DNA from: a virus
Reading direction: 5' to 3' (one strand)
Virus record (IMG/VR): IMGVR_UViG_3300009103_000014
Coordinates: 16,404 to 80,403 of that record
DNA: 64,000 nucleotides
A program made the position numbers and the translations under genes. A model generated the notes under the pieces. That model was not told where the DNA came from, made no database searches, and saw only the letters and a program-made list of their open reading frames with translations. This document shows, one piece after another, positions 48,631 through 58,600 of the stretch; the first letter of the stretch is position 1, and every line of letters starts with the position of its first letter.

Positions 48631-49398
48631 ATGAACGAGCTTATTAAAAAAACTCAAACAGTACTTGTATACTGTCCAGGAATGGGAGGTGAATATATTG
48701 CTTGTATGAAAACTCCAAAATCATATAGACCAGACTTACTAACAAAACACGGTTTAATGACTTCGTTTACTGATACTAATAAATGGGTATCTTGTGGTTT
48801 TCCTAGAGAAGATTTTTTACGAGAAAGAGTAATGGGGTTACAAAGTTTATCAAAAGAATATACTCCTGAACAACGACTAACTTTTAAAACACAAAAAGAA
48901 GCATTTGATTATTTGTACAAAATAGGTTTAGATCCTCACAAAACTCCTCCCCATACAGAACCATTACTTAATAATGCTTGGTTAAGTGTACATTGGCATT
49001 ATGGATTATGGGAGGATCATTGGAAATGGGTTGATTGGGATAATGATAATTGGATCTATCATTGGGGTATATGCCATAATTGGAAATTTAAAAATAGAGA
49101 CGAAGACTGGACTAAATTAGATGATATTAGTTATAATAATGCTAACAATAACCCTAACTGGCTTCATGATCATATTAACTGGTTTAGATTACAAACAACT
49201 CGCTATAAAGAATATTTTAATAAGCACTTTCCTAACAATGGATTTAATATAGACAGAAAAGATGGCGAGTTAATTGATTATAAAGGATGGGCAAGAAATA
49301 ACCTAAAAGCACTTGAGGGTCAAGACTTTTACAAACAAGGGTTAGTACCAGATTATTATTTAAAAAAATTTAAAAGTGTAATTGATCAAACAACGTAA
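48631..49398 (+). CDS. GxGGEY-family P-loop-like protein, paralogue of 830-1546, 255 aa
   Basis: 'TVLVYCPGMGGEYIACMK' at residues 10-27, 'WKWVDWDNDNWIYHWGIC' near 130, 'YFNKHFPNNGFNIDRKD' and 'YKGWARNNLKALEG' near the end. All four blocks have counterparts in the gene at 830-1546. No signal peptide or helix typical of membranes. Function unknown. Promoter box 5 nt before ATG. Ends 13 nt into the zinc-ribbon frame on the opposite strand. Confidence 0.65.
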   Translation: MNELIKKTQTVLVYCPGMGGEYIACMKTPKSYRPDLLTKHGLMTSFTDTNKWVSCGFPREDFLRERVMGLQSLSKEYTPEQRLTFKTQKEAFDYLYKIGLDPHKTPPHTEPLLNNAWLSVHWHYGLWEDHWKWVDWDNDNWIYHWGICHNWKFKNRDEDWTKLDDISYNNANNNPNWLHDHINWFRLQTTRYKEYFNKHFPNNGFNIDRKDGELIDYKGWARNNLKALEGQDFYKQGLVPDYYLKKFKSVIDQTT

Positions 49399-49544
49399 TT
49401 TACTTTCTGGTCATGGTAACATTTTTTACCACAATGTGGACAAAATAATTCTTTTGGAACCCACTTATCCATAGTAGCAATAGACCAAAATCCAGTACAA
49501 CTTTTACAAGTAAAATGCCAAATTATTTCTTTGGTTGTTTCGAT
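49386..49544 (-). CDS. Zinc-ribbon frame in phase behind gp13, no ordinary start
   Basis: 52 codons open directly after the TAA of gp13 in the same frame, with 'HFTCKSCTGFWSIATMDKWV', 'FCPHCGKKCYHDQKV' coding for two CxxC pairs, a four-cysteine zinc ribbon. No ATG, GTG or TTG precedes the ribbon in frame; ATC at 49544 has AGGAT eight bases before it. Either translation begins at a rare codon, or gp13 is read through, or a point change removed the start. I recall similar small ribbon proteins in marine myophages, so the frame is likely real. Confidence 0.5.
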   Translation of the reverse strand: METTKEIIWHFTCKSCTGFWSIATMDKWVPKELFCPHCGKKCYHDQKVNYVV

Positions 49545-49550
49545 TTGAAA

Positions 49551-50312
49551 TTATCCTATAACAAAACTTAAAGGAGTACTACCTTCTTCGTAGTTATGTA
49601 GAGACGCTTCTAATTTCTCTATTAGTGCCGACGCTTCTTGTTTTAAAGCATCACCATTCATAGTAGTACCACCTTGTGGACCGGCTATTGTGGCAAATTT
49701 GCTTCTAGCTTCACCAAGCATATACATACAATGAGCTTTTGTATAATCATATATCCAAGGTTGGCTTCTATGATCTTTTAAAAGTGTTACATCTGGTTTA
49801 TGATTATACAACCAAAGTAACACACTTTCACCTGATTCAGGTACTTTTCTAACTATTGTAAGTTTTTTAGATACAGGATTAAAAGTAAAATTAATAAATC
49901 CACCAAACATTCTAGCAGTTAATTCTTGATATTGACTAAACAATTCATACGTTGCTAAACCACCTACTCGTCCTGCCTGCATTAAGTAAACATTAACATA
50001 GCCTGCTTCAAATGGTTCAAATTGATTAGCACCATCGCCCTGACTAGAACCAATAGTTCTACGAAATACTTGTCTTACTTCAGTTACTATACTAGGTAAT
50101 GTGTATTCTTGAGTTTCTTTTATTAGCTCTAAAAAGCCATAACTTTCTTCTACGCTATTTGAACTTCGTTGACGATATACAGCCGTTGCTTTTTTAAAAG
50201 CTATATTATAATGTTCTGGATCTAACTCCACATCAACCATACCATCGCCTAAGCTAAAGCGTACATAATCAATTAGTTTTGTTTTTTCAGTCTGTAGTTC
50301 TGTGTCAGCCAT
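49551..50312 (-). CDS. gp13: Neck protein (gp13-like)
   Basis: 253 aa (T4 gp13 309). 'LIDYVRFSLGDGMVDVELDP', 'YNIAFKKATAVYRQRSSNSV', 'YTLPSIVTEVRQVFRRTIGS', 'LATYELFSQYQELTARMF' and 'LLWLYNHKPDVTLLKD' follow the gp13 order; the tail is helical. With gp14 it joins head and tail. Stop followed in frame by a zinc-ribbon sequence. A late box covers the stop codon of the gene before it. Confidence 0.8.
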   Translation of the reverse strand: MADTELQTEKTKLIDYVRFSLGDGMVDVELDPEHYNIAFKKATAVYRQRSSNSVEESYGFLELIKETQEYTLPSIVTEVRQVFRRTIGSSQGDGANQFEPFEAGYVNVYLMQAGRVGGLATYELFSQYQELTARMFGGFINFTFNPVSKKLTIVRKVPESGESVLLWLYNHKPDVTLLKDHRSQPWIYDYTKAHCMYMLGEARSKFATIAGPQGGTTMNGDALKQEASALIEKLEASLHNYEEGSTPLSFVIG

Positions 50313-50336
50313 TTGTGTTTCCTACTTTAATAGTAG

Positions 50337-50344
50337 TATTTAGC
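50337..50344 (-). promoter_or_regulatory. Late promoter box GCTAAATA over a stop codon
   Basis: Minus strand GCTAAATA followed by CTACTATTAAAG, 25 nt before the gp13 ATG; its TAA is the stop of the 419-aa gene. Confidence 0.6.
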
Positions 50345-51599
50345 TCGTTAGCAATAGGATTGTTTCAGGATTAATACGGCCGTTTAGTTTGATTTCTGTA
50401 ACTTTAAGGCCTTCAAAAAACTTTTTACGCTGTATTTTACCACACTTCTTAAATTCAGCTAGTTGTTCTGCTGGCTTTCTTAGTGTTTTACAAACACTTT
50501 CATCTTCTTTAAAGCCAGTAATTGTAGTACCTTTAACACTTAATCCTGTTCCATCACGTTTTTGATGTAATGGATCTAGGTTAGATGCTACATATTTTCC
50601 TAGCTTTCTAGTTTTAGTATTATAAACCCAAAGCATTTCAGACTTAATAATATCAATAGGGTTAATACTAACAAGAGTTGTTTTTTCGTCTTGTAGTTTA
50701 TATTTTATTTTAGTTACTAGTTTTTCAGCACTTTTTGGTTTTACTTTACGAGATTTCCTATTAACTTTAGCGTCAGCAATAAGCATATCACAAGCATCTA
50801 CAATTAATTTATAAGCACCGTATCTAGTTTGTATTTCTTCTTTAGTAAAACATTCAAAGCTCTCATCAAGTTGAGCTCTCCAATCAAGCTCTTGCTCTGT
50901 CATTTTTGCTTTTTCTTTTGCTTTTGGGGGATTAAGCAATTCATGTAATTCATCATAACCTGGTTTATAAAAGCCTTTAATAATTTTAGCGTGGTTTCCT
51001 TTACATTGATGATTCTGTAACCATTTTAAAGGTTTAAATGTTGTTAAATTAATAACACTATCATCAGCTTCTATAACATCATCTATCTCTTGTGTCATTT
51101 TAATAGCCGCCTGATATAATCTTTGTTGTATAGTTGGCTGATAAAAGATAGATTTTTTTGCGTCTTCTTTTTTCTTTTTCTCAACAAGAACCTTACCTTG
51201 TTCAATTCCTTTTGATATTTGGATTTTAACCCATTCAGTTGCTGGTTTAATATTTCCCATAGTTCCTGCTAACGTTTGCCAATGATCATCTTCCTTTTGA
51301 TTAAAGTCTGGCATTCCGTTTGTTAGCATACGACAAGTTATATGTGTTGTAGTACCTATAACATATGAAGGGACAGCTTTAACACATTTAATTTCTTCTT
51401 TACTATAACCATTATTTTCCATCCACTCATATGTATGAGTGGAAAGTTCGTCTGGTTTAAACGTTTGGTAATACCACGAATGTATAGAATCTCTAAATCG
51501 ATGGTATTGTTGACCGTCCATATCTTCCCAACCTTCCCATGTAGGTTCGTTACTTTTCTCTTTTTTTGTGATACGACGTGCTTTACGTTTGATAGCCAA
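50340..51599 (-). CDS. Conserved basic protein, 419 aa
   Basis: Lys-rich, soluble, helical. Visible: 'SIHSWYYQTFKPDEL', 'HITCRMLTNGMPDFN', 'KPLKWLQNHQCKGNHAK' and 'MLWVYNTKTRKLGKYVASNL' near residue 325, then 'GLSVKGTTITGF' and 'CKTLRKPAEQLAEF'. I recall homologues in cyanophages and other marine T4-like phages, function unknown. It has the best sigma70-type promoter of the window, so it is an early gene and unlike the late virion genes beside it. A nucleic-acid-linked early role is inferred. Confidence 0.6.
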   Translation of the reverse strand: MAIKRKARRITKKEKSNEPTWEGWEDMDGQQYHRFRDSIHSWYYQTFKPDELSTHTYEWMENNGYSKEEIKCVKAVPSYVIGTTTHITCRMLTNGMPDFNQKEDDHWQTLAGTMGNIKPATEWVKIQISKGIEQGKVLVEKKKKEDAKKSIFYQPTIQQRLYQAAIKMTQEIDDVIEADDSVINLTTFKPLKWLQNHQCKGNHAKIIKGFYKPGYDELHELLNPPKAKEKAKMTEQELDWRAQLDESFECFTKEEIQTRYGAYKLIVDACDMLIADAKVNRKSRKVKPKSAEKLVTKIKYKLQDEKTTLVSINPIDIIKSEMLWVYNTKTRKLGKYVASNLDPLHQKRDGTGLSVKGTTITGFKEDESVCKTLRKPAEQLAEFKKCGKIQRKKFFEGLKVTEIKLNGRINPETILLLTS

Positions 51600-51679
51600 T
51601 TTTATCTCCTGTGTAATGCTTATATAGTAACATTATTAAAATTAGGGTTATTTCTGTCAGGGTTTCTGTTTATTGTATG

Positions 51680-51708
51680 ATTATAATGTCTTCTTCGAAA
51701 CTTGTCAA
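51680..51708 (-). promoter_or_regulatory. Consensus sigma70-type promoter for the 419-aa gene
   Basis: Minus strand: TTGACA (51703-51708), 17 bp, TATAAT (51680-51685); both hexamers and the spacing are ideal. Confidence 0.9.
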
Positions 51709-51710
51709 CC

Positions 51711-51718
51711 GATAAATA
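51711..51718 (+). promoter_or_regulatory. Late promoter box GATAAATA, divergent from the early promoter
   Basis: Plus strand GATAAATA followed by ATACTATCG, 26 nt before ATG 51745 with AGGAAAA as ribosome site. It lies 2 bp from the early -35 of the opposite strand. Confidence 0.6.
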
Positions 51719-51744
51719 ATACTATCGTAGAATAGGAAAAAAAT

Positions 51745-52896
51745 ATGCCCAGAATCTCAATGTGGAAAGAGAATAAAGGACTTGATTACAGCTTTCATGA
51801 CAATAGAATCAGTGAAATGTTCACTATTGGCGGAACTGGTGTTAATATCCACAAATATTTAGGTACTTTTGAACAAGCGGCTGGTGATGCCACACAACCT
51901 AAATATGACACTATTACTGAAAATCGTATACAAGATTTACTATTCTTAGAAAACAGAGATCGTAAGTATGATCAAACAATATATCAATTAAGAGGTATTT
52001 ACAACGTACAAGATATTGATTTTGATTTAACACAGTTTGGTTTATTTTTAGCTAACGATACACTTTTTATAAACTTCCATATGCAGAATATGGTGGAAAC
52101 ATTAGGTAGAAAACTAATGAACGGTGACGTTTTAGAGTTACCACACTTAAAAGAATTCTACCCATTAGATACAGATTTACCTACAGCACTAAGAAGATAC
52201 TATGTTGTACAAGATGCGAGTAGATCCGCTGAAGGGTTTAGTCCTACTTGGTATCCTCATTTGTGGAGATGTAAATGTACACCACTAGTTGATGCTCAAG
52301 AATATAGAGATATACTTGGTGATGCTAGTGAATCAAATAGTTTAAAAAATTTACTATCTACATACAAACAAGAATTAGAACATAATAACGCTATTATTGA
52401 ACAAGCAGAAAAATATGTTCCTAAAACAGGTTATGATACAGAAAAATTTTACATCATTCCTACAAAGAACGACGGAACAGCGGCTGATCCAAAAGGTAAT
52501 ACCGCAGATGATACTAATATTAAAGCTAGTTCAACTACTCACGAAACAAGTAGTACATTGGTTAGTCCAAGTGGTGAAGGTTGGGGCAAAGGTTACTTAA
52601 CTGGTGATGGTTTAGCACCAAATGGATTTCCTGTTACTCCTGGAATAGTATTTCCATCCAATCCTATCGAAGGCCAATATGTATTAAGACTTGACTATAT
52701 GCCAAATAGATTATTTAGATATGATGGTGCTAGATGGGTTAAAGTTGAAGATGCTGTTAGAACAAAATTAGATGGAACTGGAGATAGACATCATGATTCA
52801 TTTATTAATAACACAGGAACATACATTGACAATAAAGGCAATAAGAAATCTGGCAGAACTGGATTAAGTAAAGCACTTGAGCCGGAGGAAGATTAA
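51745..52896 (+). CDS. Conserved neck-region structural protein, possibly gp14-like, 383 aa
   Basis: 'MPRISMWKENKGLDYSFHDN', 'NRIQDLLFLENRDRKYDQTI', 'YNVQDIDFDLTQFGLFLAND', 'MNGDVLELPHLKEFYPLDTD' and 'RRYYVVQDASRSAEGFSPTW' form a highly conserved set I associate with virion structural proteins of marine T4-like phages. Located beside gp13 and gp15 genes, so a neck role (gp14) is the natural guess; similarity to T4 gp14 itself is too low to see. C-terminal part is low-complexity Ser/Thr/Gly. Confidence 0.6.
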   Translation: MPRISMWKENKGLDYSFHDNRISEMFTIGGTGVNIHKYLGTFEQAAGDATQPKYDTITENRIQDLLFLENRDRKYDQTIYQLRGIYNVQDIDFDLTQFGLFLANDTLFINFHMQNMVETLGRKLMNGDVLELPHLKEFYPLDTDLPTALRRYYVVQDASRSAEGFSPTWYPHLWRCKCTPLVDAQEYRDILGDASESNSLKNLLSTYKQELEHNNAIIEQAEKYVPKTGYDTEKFYIIPTKNDGTAADPKGNTADDTNIKASSTTHETSSTLVSPSGEGWGKGYLTGDGLAPNGFPVTPGIVFPSNPIEGQYVLRLDYMPNRLFRYDGARWVKVEDAVRTKLDGTGDRHHDSFINNTGTYIDNKGNKKSGRTGLSKALEPEED

Positions 52897-52898
52897 TA

Positions 52899-54317
52899 AT
52901 GAAAACTTTTTTCTATGATGAACAAATTCGCAGATTTATTTTACAATTTGTTAGAATGTTCTCACATTATCAAGTAGAATTTGGTAAAGGGAGAGACGGT
53001 ACTGTAACACTTTATCAAGTACCAGTACGTTATGGTGATGCTAGTAGACAAGCGTCAGCTATTATGAAACATAATAGTGAAAACGGTATTCCTACTTCAC
53101 CTCTTATAACTGTTTATATAAGTGACTTACAATATGACAGGGATAGAATGCAACAACCAAGTCACGTTGACAAAATGCAGGTTCGTACAAGAGGCGTAGA
53201 CGAAAACACAGGAGCATATACTCAACAACAAGGTGAAGCATATACTATTGAACGTCCTATGCCTACACCATACAGACTACAAATGAATGTTGATATATGG
53301 ACAACTAATACAGAACAAAAATTACAATTATTAGAACAAATTTTAACTTTGTTTAATCCTGATTTAGAAATACAAAGTACAGACAATTACATTGACTGGA
53401 CTAGTTTAAGTTACGTTGAACTAACTAGTCAAACTTTTACAAGTAGAAGTATTCCTACTGGAACTGAAGACCAAATTGATATAGCAACATTAATTTTTTC
53501 AATGCCTATATGGTTGAGTTTACCTGCTAAAATTAAAAAACTAGGTGTTATTAGAAACATTGTTAGCGGTATACATGATAATTCAGGTACAATTAAAGAA
53601 TTAGATGTAGGATTATTATACGGTAGTAGAATAGCTGTTACTCCTCAAGGTTATGGTATAATATTACTAAATGGTCAAGCACAATTAATTAGACAAGCAG
53701 ATGCTACTGAAACTGATCCTATTAAACTAACTAAAACACTTAATAAAAATAGAAAGAAACCAAGCTGGGCTACTGTTATTAATGACTTTGGTAAACTAAC
53801 AAATTTACAACAAGCTACACTTAACAACGGAACCAGTCAATTGAGAGTAGTACAAGAAATTGGAAGTACTACAGAAGTAATAGGTACTGTAGCACATCAT
53901 CCCACAGATGAAGATATATTATTGTTTAGTGTTGATGCTGATACTATACCTACAAATACGTTAGGAGCCATTGATGCTATTGTTGATCCTACTAAAAATG
54001 GACCAAGTTCAGGTTTAACAGCATCAGTAGAAGGACAAAGATACTTAATTATACAAGACATTGGTGCTGAAGGTAATACAGATGGTGCTGATGCTTGGAA
54101 GGGTGCTAATAACGAAGATTTGATAGCATCAGCGAACGATATTATAGAATATAAGAGCAATAAATGGCAAGTAGTTTTTGACTCGTCAACAATGAAAACC
54201 GATGTACACTATATGACAAATACAAAAACCGGAATTCAATATAAATGGGACGGATCGAAATGGATAAAAAGTTACGAAGGCGAATACGAAGCAGGGAAGT
54301 GGAGGCTAGTACTTTAA
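52899..54317 (+). CDS. gp15: Tail sheath terminator/stabiliser (gp15-like)
   Basis: 472 aa (T4 gp15 272). The first 200 residues align by pattern with T4 gp15: 'FFYDEQIRRFILQFVRMFSH', 'YQVPVRYGDASRQASAIMK', 'TPYRLQMNVDIWTTNTEQKL' and 'LLEQILTLFNPDLEIQ' (T4 'IVEQILPYFQPHF'). The C-terminal half is an added Gly/Thr-rich region with a 'YKWDGSKWIKSYE'-like end. gp15 caps the tail tube and sheath and contacts the neck. ATG 3 nt after the previous stop, with GGAGGAAG before. Confidence 0.85.
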   Translation: MKTFFYDEQIRRFILQFVRMFSHYQVEFGKGRDGTVTLYQVPVRYGDASRQASAIMKHNSENGIPTSPLITVYISDLQYDRDRMQQPSHVDKMQVRTRGVDENTGAYTQQQGEAYTIERPMPTPYRLQMNVDIWTTNTEQKLQLLEQILTLFNPDLEIQSTDNYIDWTSLSYVELTSQTFTSRSIPTGTEDQIDIATLIFSMPIWLSLPAKIKKLGVIRNIVSGIHDNSGTIKELDVGLLYGSRIAVTPQGYGIILLNGQAQLIRQADATETDPIKLTKTLNKNRKKPSWATVINDFGKLTNLQQATLNNGTSQLRVVQEIGSTTEVIGTVAHHPTDEDILLFSVDADTIPTNTLGAIDAIVDPTKNGPSSGLTASVEGQRYLIIQDIGAEGNTDGADAWKGANNEDLIASANDIIEYKSNKWQVVFDSSTMKTDVHYMTNTKTGIQYKWDGSKWIKSYEGEYEAGKWRLVL

Positions 54318-54736
54318 ATAGTGTTGGTTGCTTATTCTGGGCTCGTAAAACAAACCGCTTTCTTTTTGTTTTAAGAGCTACTAAAACATATAAGTTTACA
54401 TGGGCCTTAGTAGGTGGTAAAGTTGATAGTGGTGAAACTGTTTATCAAGCTATGTGTAGAGAAATAGAAGAAGAACTTGGTTCGTTACCTGACATAATTA
54501 AAACAATTCCTATAGAAAAATTCACTCATAAAAAAAATAAATTTGTTTATGAAACATTTGTAAACATAATCGAAGAAGAATTTATTCCTAAACTAAATTG
54601 GGAACATACAGGCTATGCTTGGGTTGGCATTGATCACTTTCCTAAACCATTACATCCAGGTTTATATCAAACTCTTAATATTGATGCTATTGGTGAAAAG
54701 TTAAAAGTATTAATTAATCAGTATAATATTACATAG
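54299..54736 (+). CDS. Nudix hydrolase
   Basis: About 145 aa. Nudix box 'GGKVDSGETVYQAMCREIEE' followed by 'ELG' equals Gx5Ex7REUxEExGU. Front 'NSVGCLFWARKTNRFLFVLR' is the usual first strand. Substrate is unknown (oxidised dNTP, nucleotide sugar, or dinucleotide). Start is uncertain: GTG 54299 fits the domain edge; ATG 54260 and 54245 lie deeper inside gp15. Its stop overlaps the convergent gene by 8 nt. Confidence 0.85.
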   Translation: MEASTLNSVGCLFWARKTNRFLFVLRATKTYKFTWALVGGKVDSGETVYQAMCREIEEELGSLPDIIKTIPIEKFTHKKNKFVYETFVNIIEEEFIPKLNWEHTGYAWVGIDHFPKPLHPGLYQTLNIDAIGEKLKVLINQYNIT

Positions 54737-55484
54737 ACCCAATGTCTAATTCACTTGTAAATTCTCTATAAGACATTTTTCTTAAATTTTTATACCAATT
54801 AAAATCATCTGGGTATCTAGCAGGGTTATTATCAACTAAAGTAAATGATACATCTGGATATGCTCCAAATATTTGACACATATTCCTCTCCCATTTGACA
54901 CTAGATGTTGAATGTTGTTGTGGATTATAATGAGGTGTTCCGGCATATAAATTATTATTATATCCTTCACCACCATTTTGTCCATCAAAGCCTACCATGT
55001 AAATATTTTTATGATTATCAAAAGCCGCAAGATACAAAGCAATACATCCAGCGTTCATTCTTACATTATTTGGAACCAAATGAAACTTTCCTGGGTTTTC
55101 TAAGCAACTTGTGGCAGAAGAGTAAACTATGTTCTCATCAGCAAATGGTATTTCATAAAATTCTGTGCTATTAGCAATTTCATCAACCATACCTTTACCA
55201 GTTGCTACTAAAAAATCTGGTTTAAATTCTCTAGATAAAGCGTTACAGCCATACGTTTGGCAAGCCATGGACCCTAATAGTCCACCTCTATGTCCTTTTA
55301 ATAAGTCGTGTCTGAAGGTTTTTCTACTTTCGCCATTACCAATAACTACAGCATATCCTAAATGAGTGTCATTAAATACTGTTCTTGGTATCCATTCTCT
55401 AGTTTCTTGACGTTTTCCAGCCTCATATTTTACTGAGGTTATAAAAAACTCACCTTCATAGTCGTTGGATGTTTTTCCTAGCAT
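54729..55484 (-). CDS. Conserved phage protein, DUF115/MptE-like features, 251 aa
   Basis: Residues about 45-65 'GYAVVIGNGESRKTF', later 'NAGCIALYLAAFDNHKNIYM' and 'VGFDGQNGGEGYNN', a Rossmann-like loop series with G.G.S and 'GFDG', as in the DUF115 or 6-hydroxymethylpterin pyrophosphokinase-like group. These proteins are common in marine T4-like phages and in bacterial glycan islands. Activity here unknown. ATG preceded by AGGAAG; a late box is 38 nt upstream. Confidence 0.55.
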   Translation of the reverse strand: MLGKTSNDYEGEFFITSVKYEAGKRQETREWIPRTVFNDTHLGYAVVIGNGESRKTFRHDLLKGHRGGLLGSMACQTYGCNALSREFKPDFLVATGKGMVDEIANSTEFYEIPFADENIVYSSATSCLENPGKFHLVPNNVRMNAGCIALYLAAFDNHKNIYMVGFDGQNGGEGYNNNLYAGTPHYNPQQHSTSSVKWERNMCQIFGAYPDVSFTLVDNNPARYPDDFNWYKNLRKMSYREFTSELDIGSM

Positions 55485-55521
55485 ACTATTAATTATCTTC
55501 CTATGGGGGGTATTGTAAATG

Positions 55522-55529
55522 TATTTATT
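55522..55529 (-). promoter_or_regulatory. Late promoter box AATAAATA
   Basis: Minus strand AATAAATA followed by CATTTACAATA, 38 nt before the ATG at 55484. Confidence 0.5.
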
Positions 55530-55564
55530 ATTAAGGGTTTTTGAGTATTAAATAAAATGGTCCA

Positions 55565-55593
55565 TAAAAAAAGGGCGACCCTAAAGCCGCCCT
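55565..55593 (-). terminator. Rho-independent terminator after the giant fibre gene
   Basis: Minus-strand stem AGGGCG/CGCCCT (arms 55588-55593 and 55572-55577) followed by eight T. It lies 26 nt behind the stop of the 55619-60610 gene. Confidence 0.85.
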
Positions 55594-55618
55594 CTTTAAA
55601 ATTTCAATTGTTTTTGGC

Positions 55619-58600
55619 TTACATTCTGCCTACAACAACCTCAATCATACCTTCTTCACCGTCATGATCTTCTAATGCTTTACCAATTACTTGGCCCATT
55701 TTCGGATCTTCTTCGGCTCTTGCCGCACCATGTCCAGCACTTACCATCATGTCGCCTTTTGATACTTTTCCTTTAACTTTACAAGGAACTCTACCAACCA
55801 ATGCTACAGAACATTTGTTCTCAGCATCTAAGCCGTCATTCATTAAGTAAGCAGGATTAGATGTAACAACACCTGCAACGGATTTACAACCATCAATATC
55901 ACAAAGTGATACTTCATGCTCTCCACCAAAGTGGACAACTGTACCTGGAGCATATTCGGCGTCTGCCGCATAACACTCTGCCAAGTCAGCAAATTGAGCC
56001 TGTGTAGCTGTACCAGTAAGTGTATCTACTCTCATATTCGCATATGAAGTAATACCTACGTTACCTGCTGTAGTACCGTCTTCTGTAGTGTTAATAGCCG
56101 CGAATGTATCAGCACTTTCGTCCCAAATCATTCCAACATTAGCACTTGATCCACGCTCAACAACCCAACCTGAGTCATAAGCAGGAGATCCTGACTGTCC
56201 AGTAGCCCAAATCTGTAATGGATCTTCAACAGTTGTGTTAGTTGAACTAACAGTTGTTGTTGAACCGTTTACAGTTAAGTTTCCTGTAACAATCATGTTT
56301 CCAGTAGCAGTAACTTCATCATCCAATTGAATGATACCAGTACCATTTGATTGTAATACTAGGTTTTCATTAGTAACAGCGTTTTTAACTGAGTTACCTA
56401 TAATAGTAACGTTACCAGCTTTAGCACCGTCGGATAATAGTACACCAGTAGCAGAGTCATCAGCATGAGCAGTAAGTGTAACACCACTTCCCATTTCTGT
56501 TGTTCTAAGCACCTGGATTCCAGCACCACCGTCTAATTGTAGTAAACCTGAGCCTGAACCTGAAGCAACTTTTAAGTTTTGGTTCGCATCAGTACCCATA
56601 GTTATTGTACCACTATCGTCTTGAAGTACTTCTTTACCATTAACGTACAATGATCCTGAGGATACATACAAGTCTTTCCATTGAGCACTTGATCCACCTA
56701 AGTCAAATCCTGTTGAACCGTTGGAGTTAACGTTAGGTACAAGTCCACCACTTGTAAATTTAGCAATAGAAGTGCCACCACAAGTAAACTGAATTTCATC
56801 AGCATCAGCAGTAGCTTCTACACTAATTTTAGTATCAGCATCAGCATCTTGCATTTCAGTGATTGTTGATGTAGTAGTTAAAACTCTAGCATCAATAACG
56901 TCGCCAGTTGCCGGAGCTTCTGTAAACGTTAGTGTTGTTCCACTTACCGCATAAGCTGTTGTTGGAATTTGTACCACACCGTTTATCATAACGATTGTAG
57001 TCGCTGTAGTTCCAGCTGAGCTTAATGTAAATGCTGTCGCACTATCATCACCGTTGTAAGAGTTAGCTGTAATTGTTGTAAAGTCAGCACCTGAGTTCCA
57101 TTCAGATCCAGTATAGATCTCCATGTTACCCAATGTAGTGTTGAATCTAAACATACCAGCTGAACCACTTCCTGGTCTTTGAGCTGTTGTTCCAACTGGA
57201 ATCATCATAGAGTCCGTAGCTGAAACGTGTAATGTTACGTCTGTTGTAGGAGTACCAGTTCCAATACCAACACTTCCTGTAGAACCTTCTACAAAGAAAG
57301 CATTAGCGTCGTTATCTGATTCAACTCTAAAGTCGACGTCGGCACTTGCTTCGTTAATAACAATTTCTTGACCAGCAACACCTTCAACTATAAGTTTACC
57401 ACTTGTAGAAGAAATTGTATTTGAATCAATGCTTATGTTATCAATGTCAACAGCACCTGCTGTTAATGTAGTACCATCAAAAGTTAAGTCAGCGTCATCT
57501 TGTAACTCACCACCAGTACCAGCGTATGTAACGCGGCCTGCTGTTAAGTCTTCAACTTTAGCTGTAGCTAAAGTAGACGCACCGTCAACTTCTAAAGCAC
57601 CACTAAACGTACCTTTACCAGTAACGTCTAATGTACCAGCAACTGTAGTATTACCTGACGCAACTGTAACCTGGAATTTTTCACTTCCAGCCGCACCCAC
57701 GTCTAAGGTTGTGCCGTTATATCTTAATGTAGCGTAGTCGTCCAAAGAACCAGATGTTCCAGCAACAACAACTCTTCCAGAAGTTAAATCTGAAACAGTC
57801 GCACTATTCATAGTTACACCACCAGCAACAGCATTTAGTACTGTAGTTGAATCAACTTCAACAGCAAACGAACCCGTTCCTGAATCAGAAACAGTAGCAG
57901 TTGTATTACCCTGCTCTAATCTAGTTGAAGTTTGAGAATCAACGTATGCCTTAGTAGCCGCATCTTGAGCCGAAGTAGGATCAGTAACGTTAGTTACTTT
58001 ATTACTTCCCATGCTAATTGTTTGTGAGCCAGCTACGGTTAGTGAACCATTAATTGCTGTAGCACCATTTGATGTTAATGTACCAGCCACTGTAGCTGTT
58101 CCATCAACGTCTAAGTTACCACCCATATTAAGGTTTTCAGCAAGTCCTAAACCACCTAATACTAATAACGAACCTGAGTTGTTAGAAGTTGAAGTAGTTG
58201 TAGCATTTGCTGTTATAACGCCTGTACTTTCTAATGTACCAGCAACTTGAGTATTTCCTGAAGCCGCTGTAACGATGAACTTATTAGTGTTAACTGTAAA
58301 GTTTCCACCAACATCACCAGCGCCACTTATATTAAGTGTAGCACCAATGTATTCACCAGCACAAGTTAAGTTAGTACCATCGTATGTTAAACCAGCATCA
58401 TCTTCAAGTAAACCTGAAGCGCCAGCTGTTACAACACGACCGTCAGTTAACGTACCTGATTTTACAGAACCAACAATTATATTACCAGCTGTACCTGACA
58501 TCACTTCTGATGTGTTAGTAACACCTGTCATATAAACAAAAGCATCTGCTGAATTGTCATAACCGAAGAAACCTAATTTAGCACTTCCGTCATAATATCT

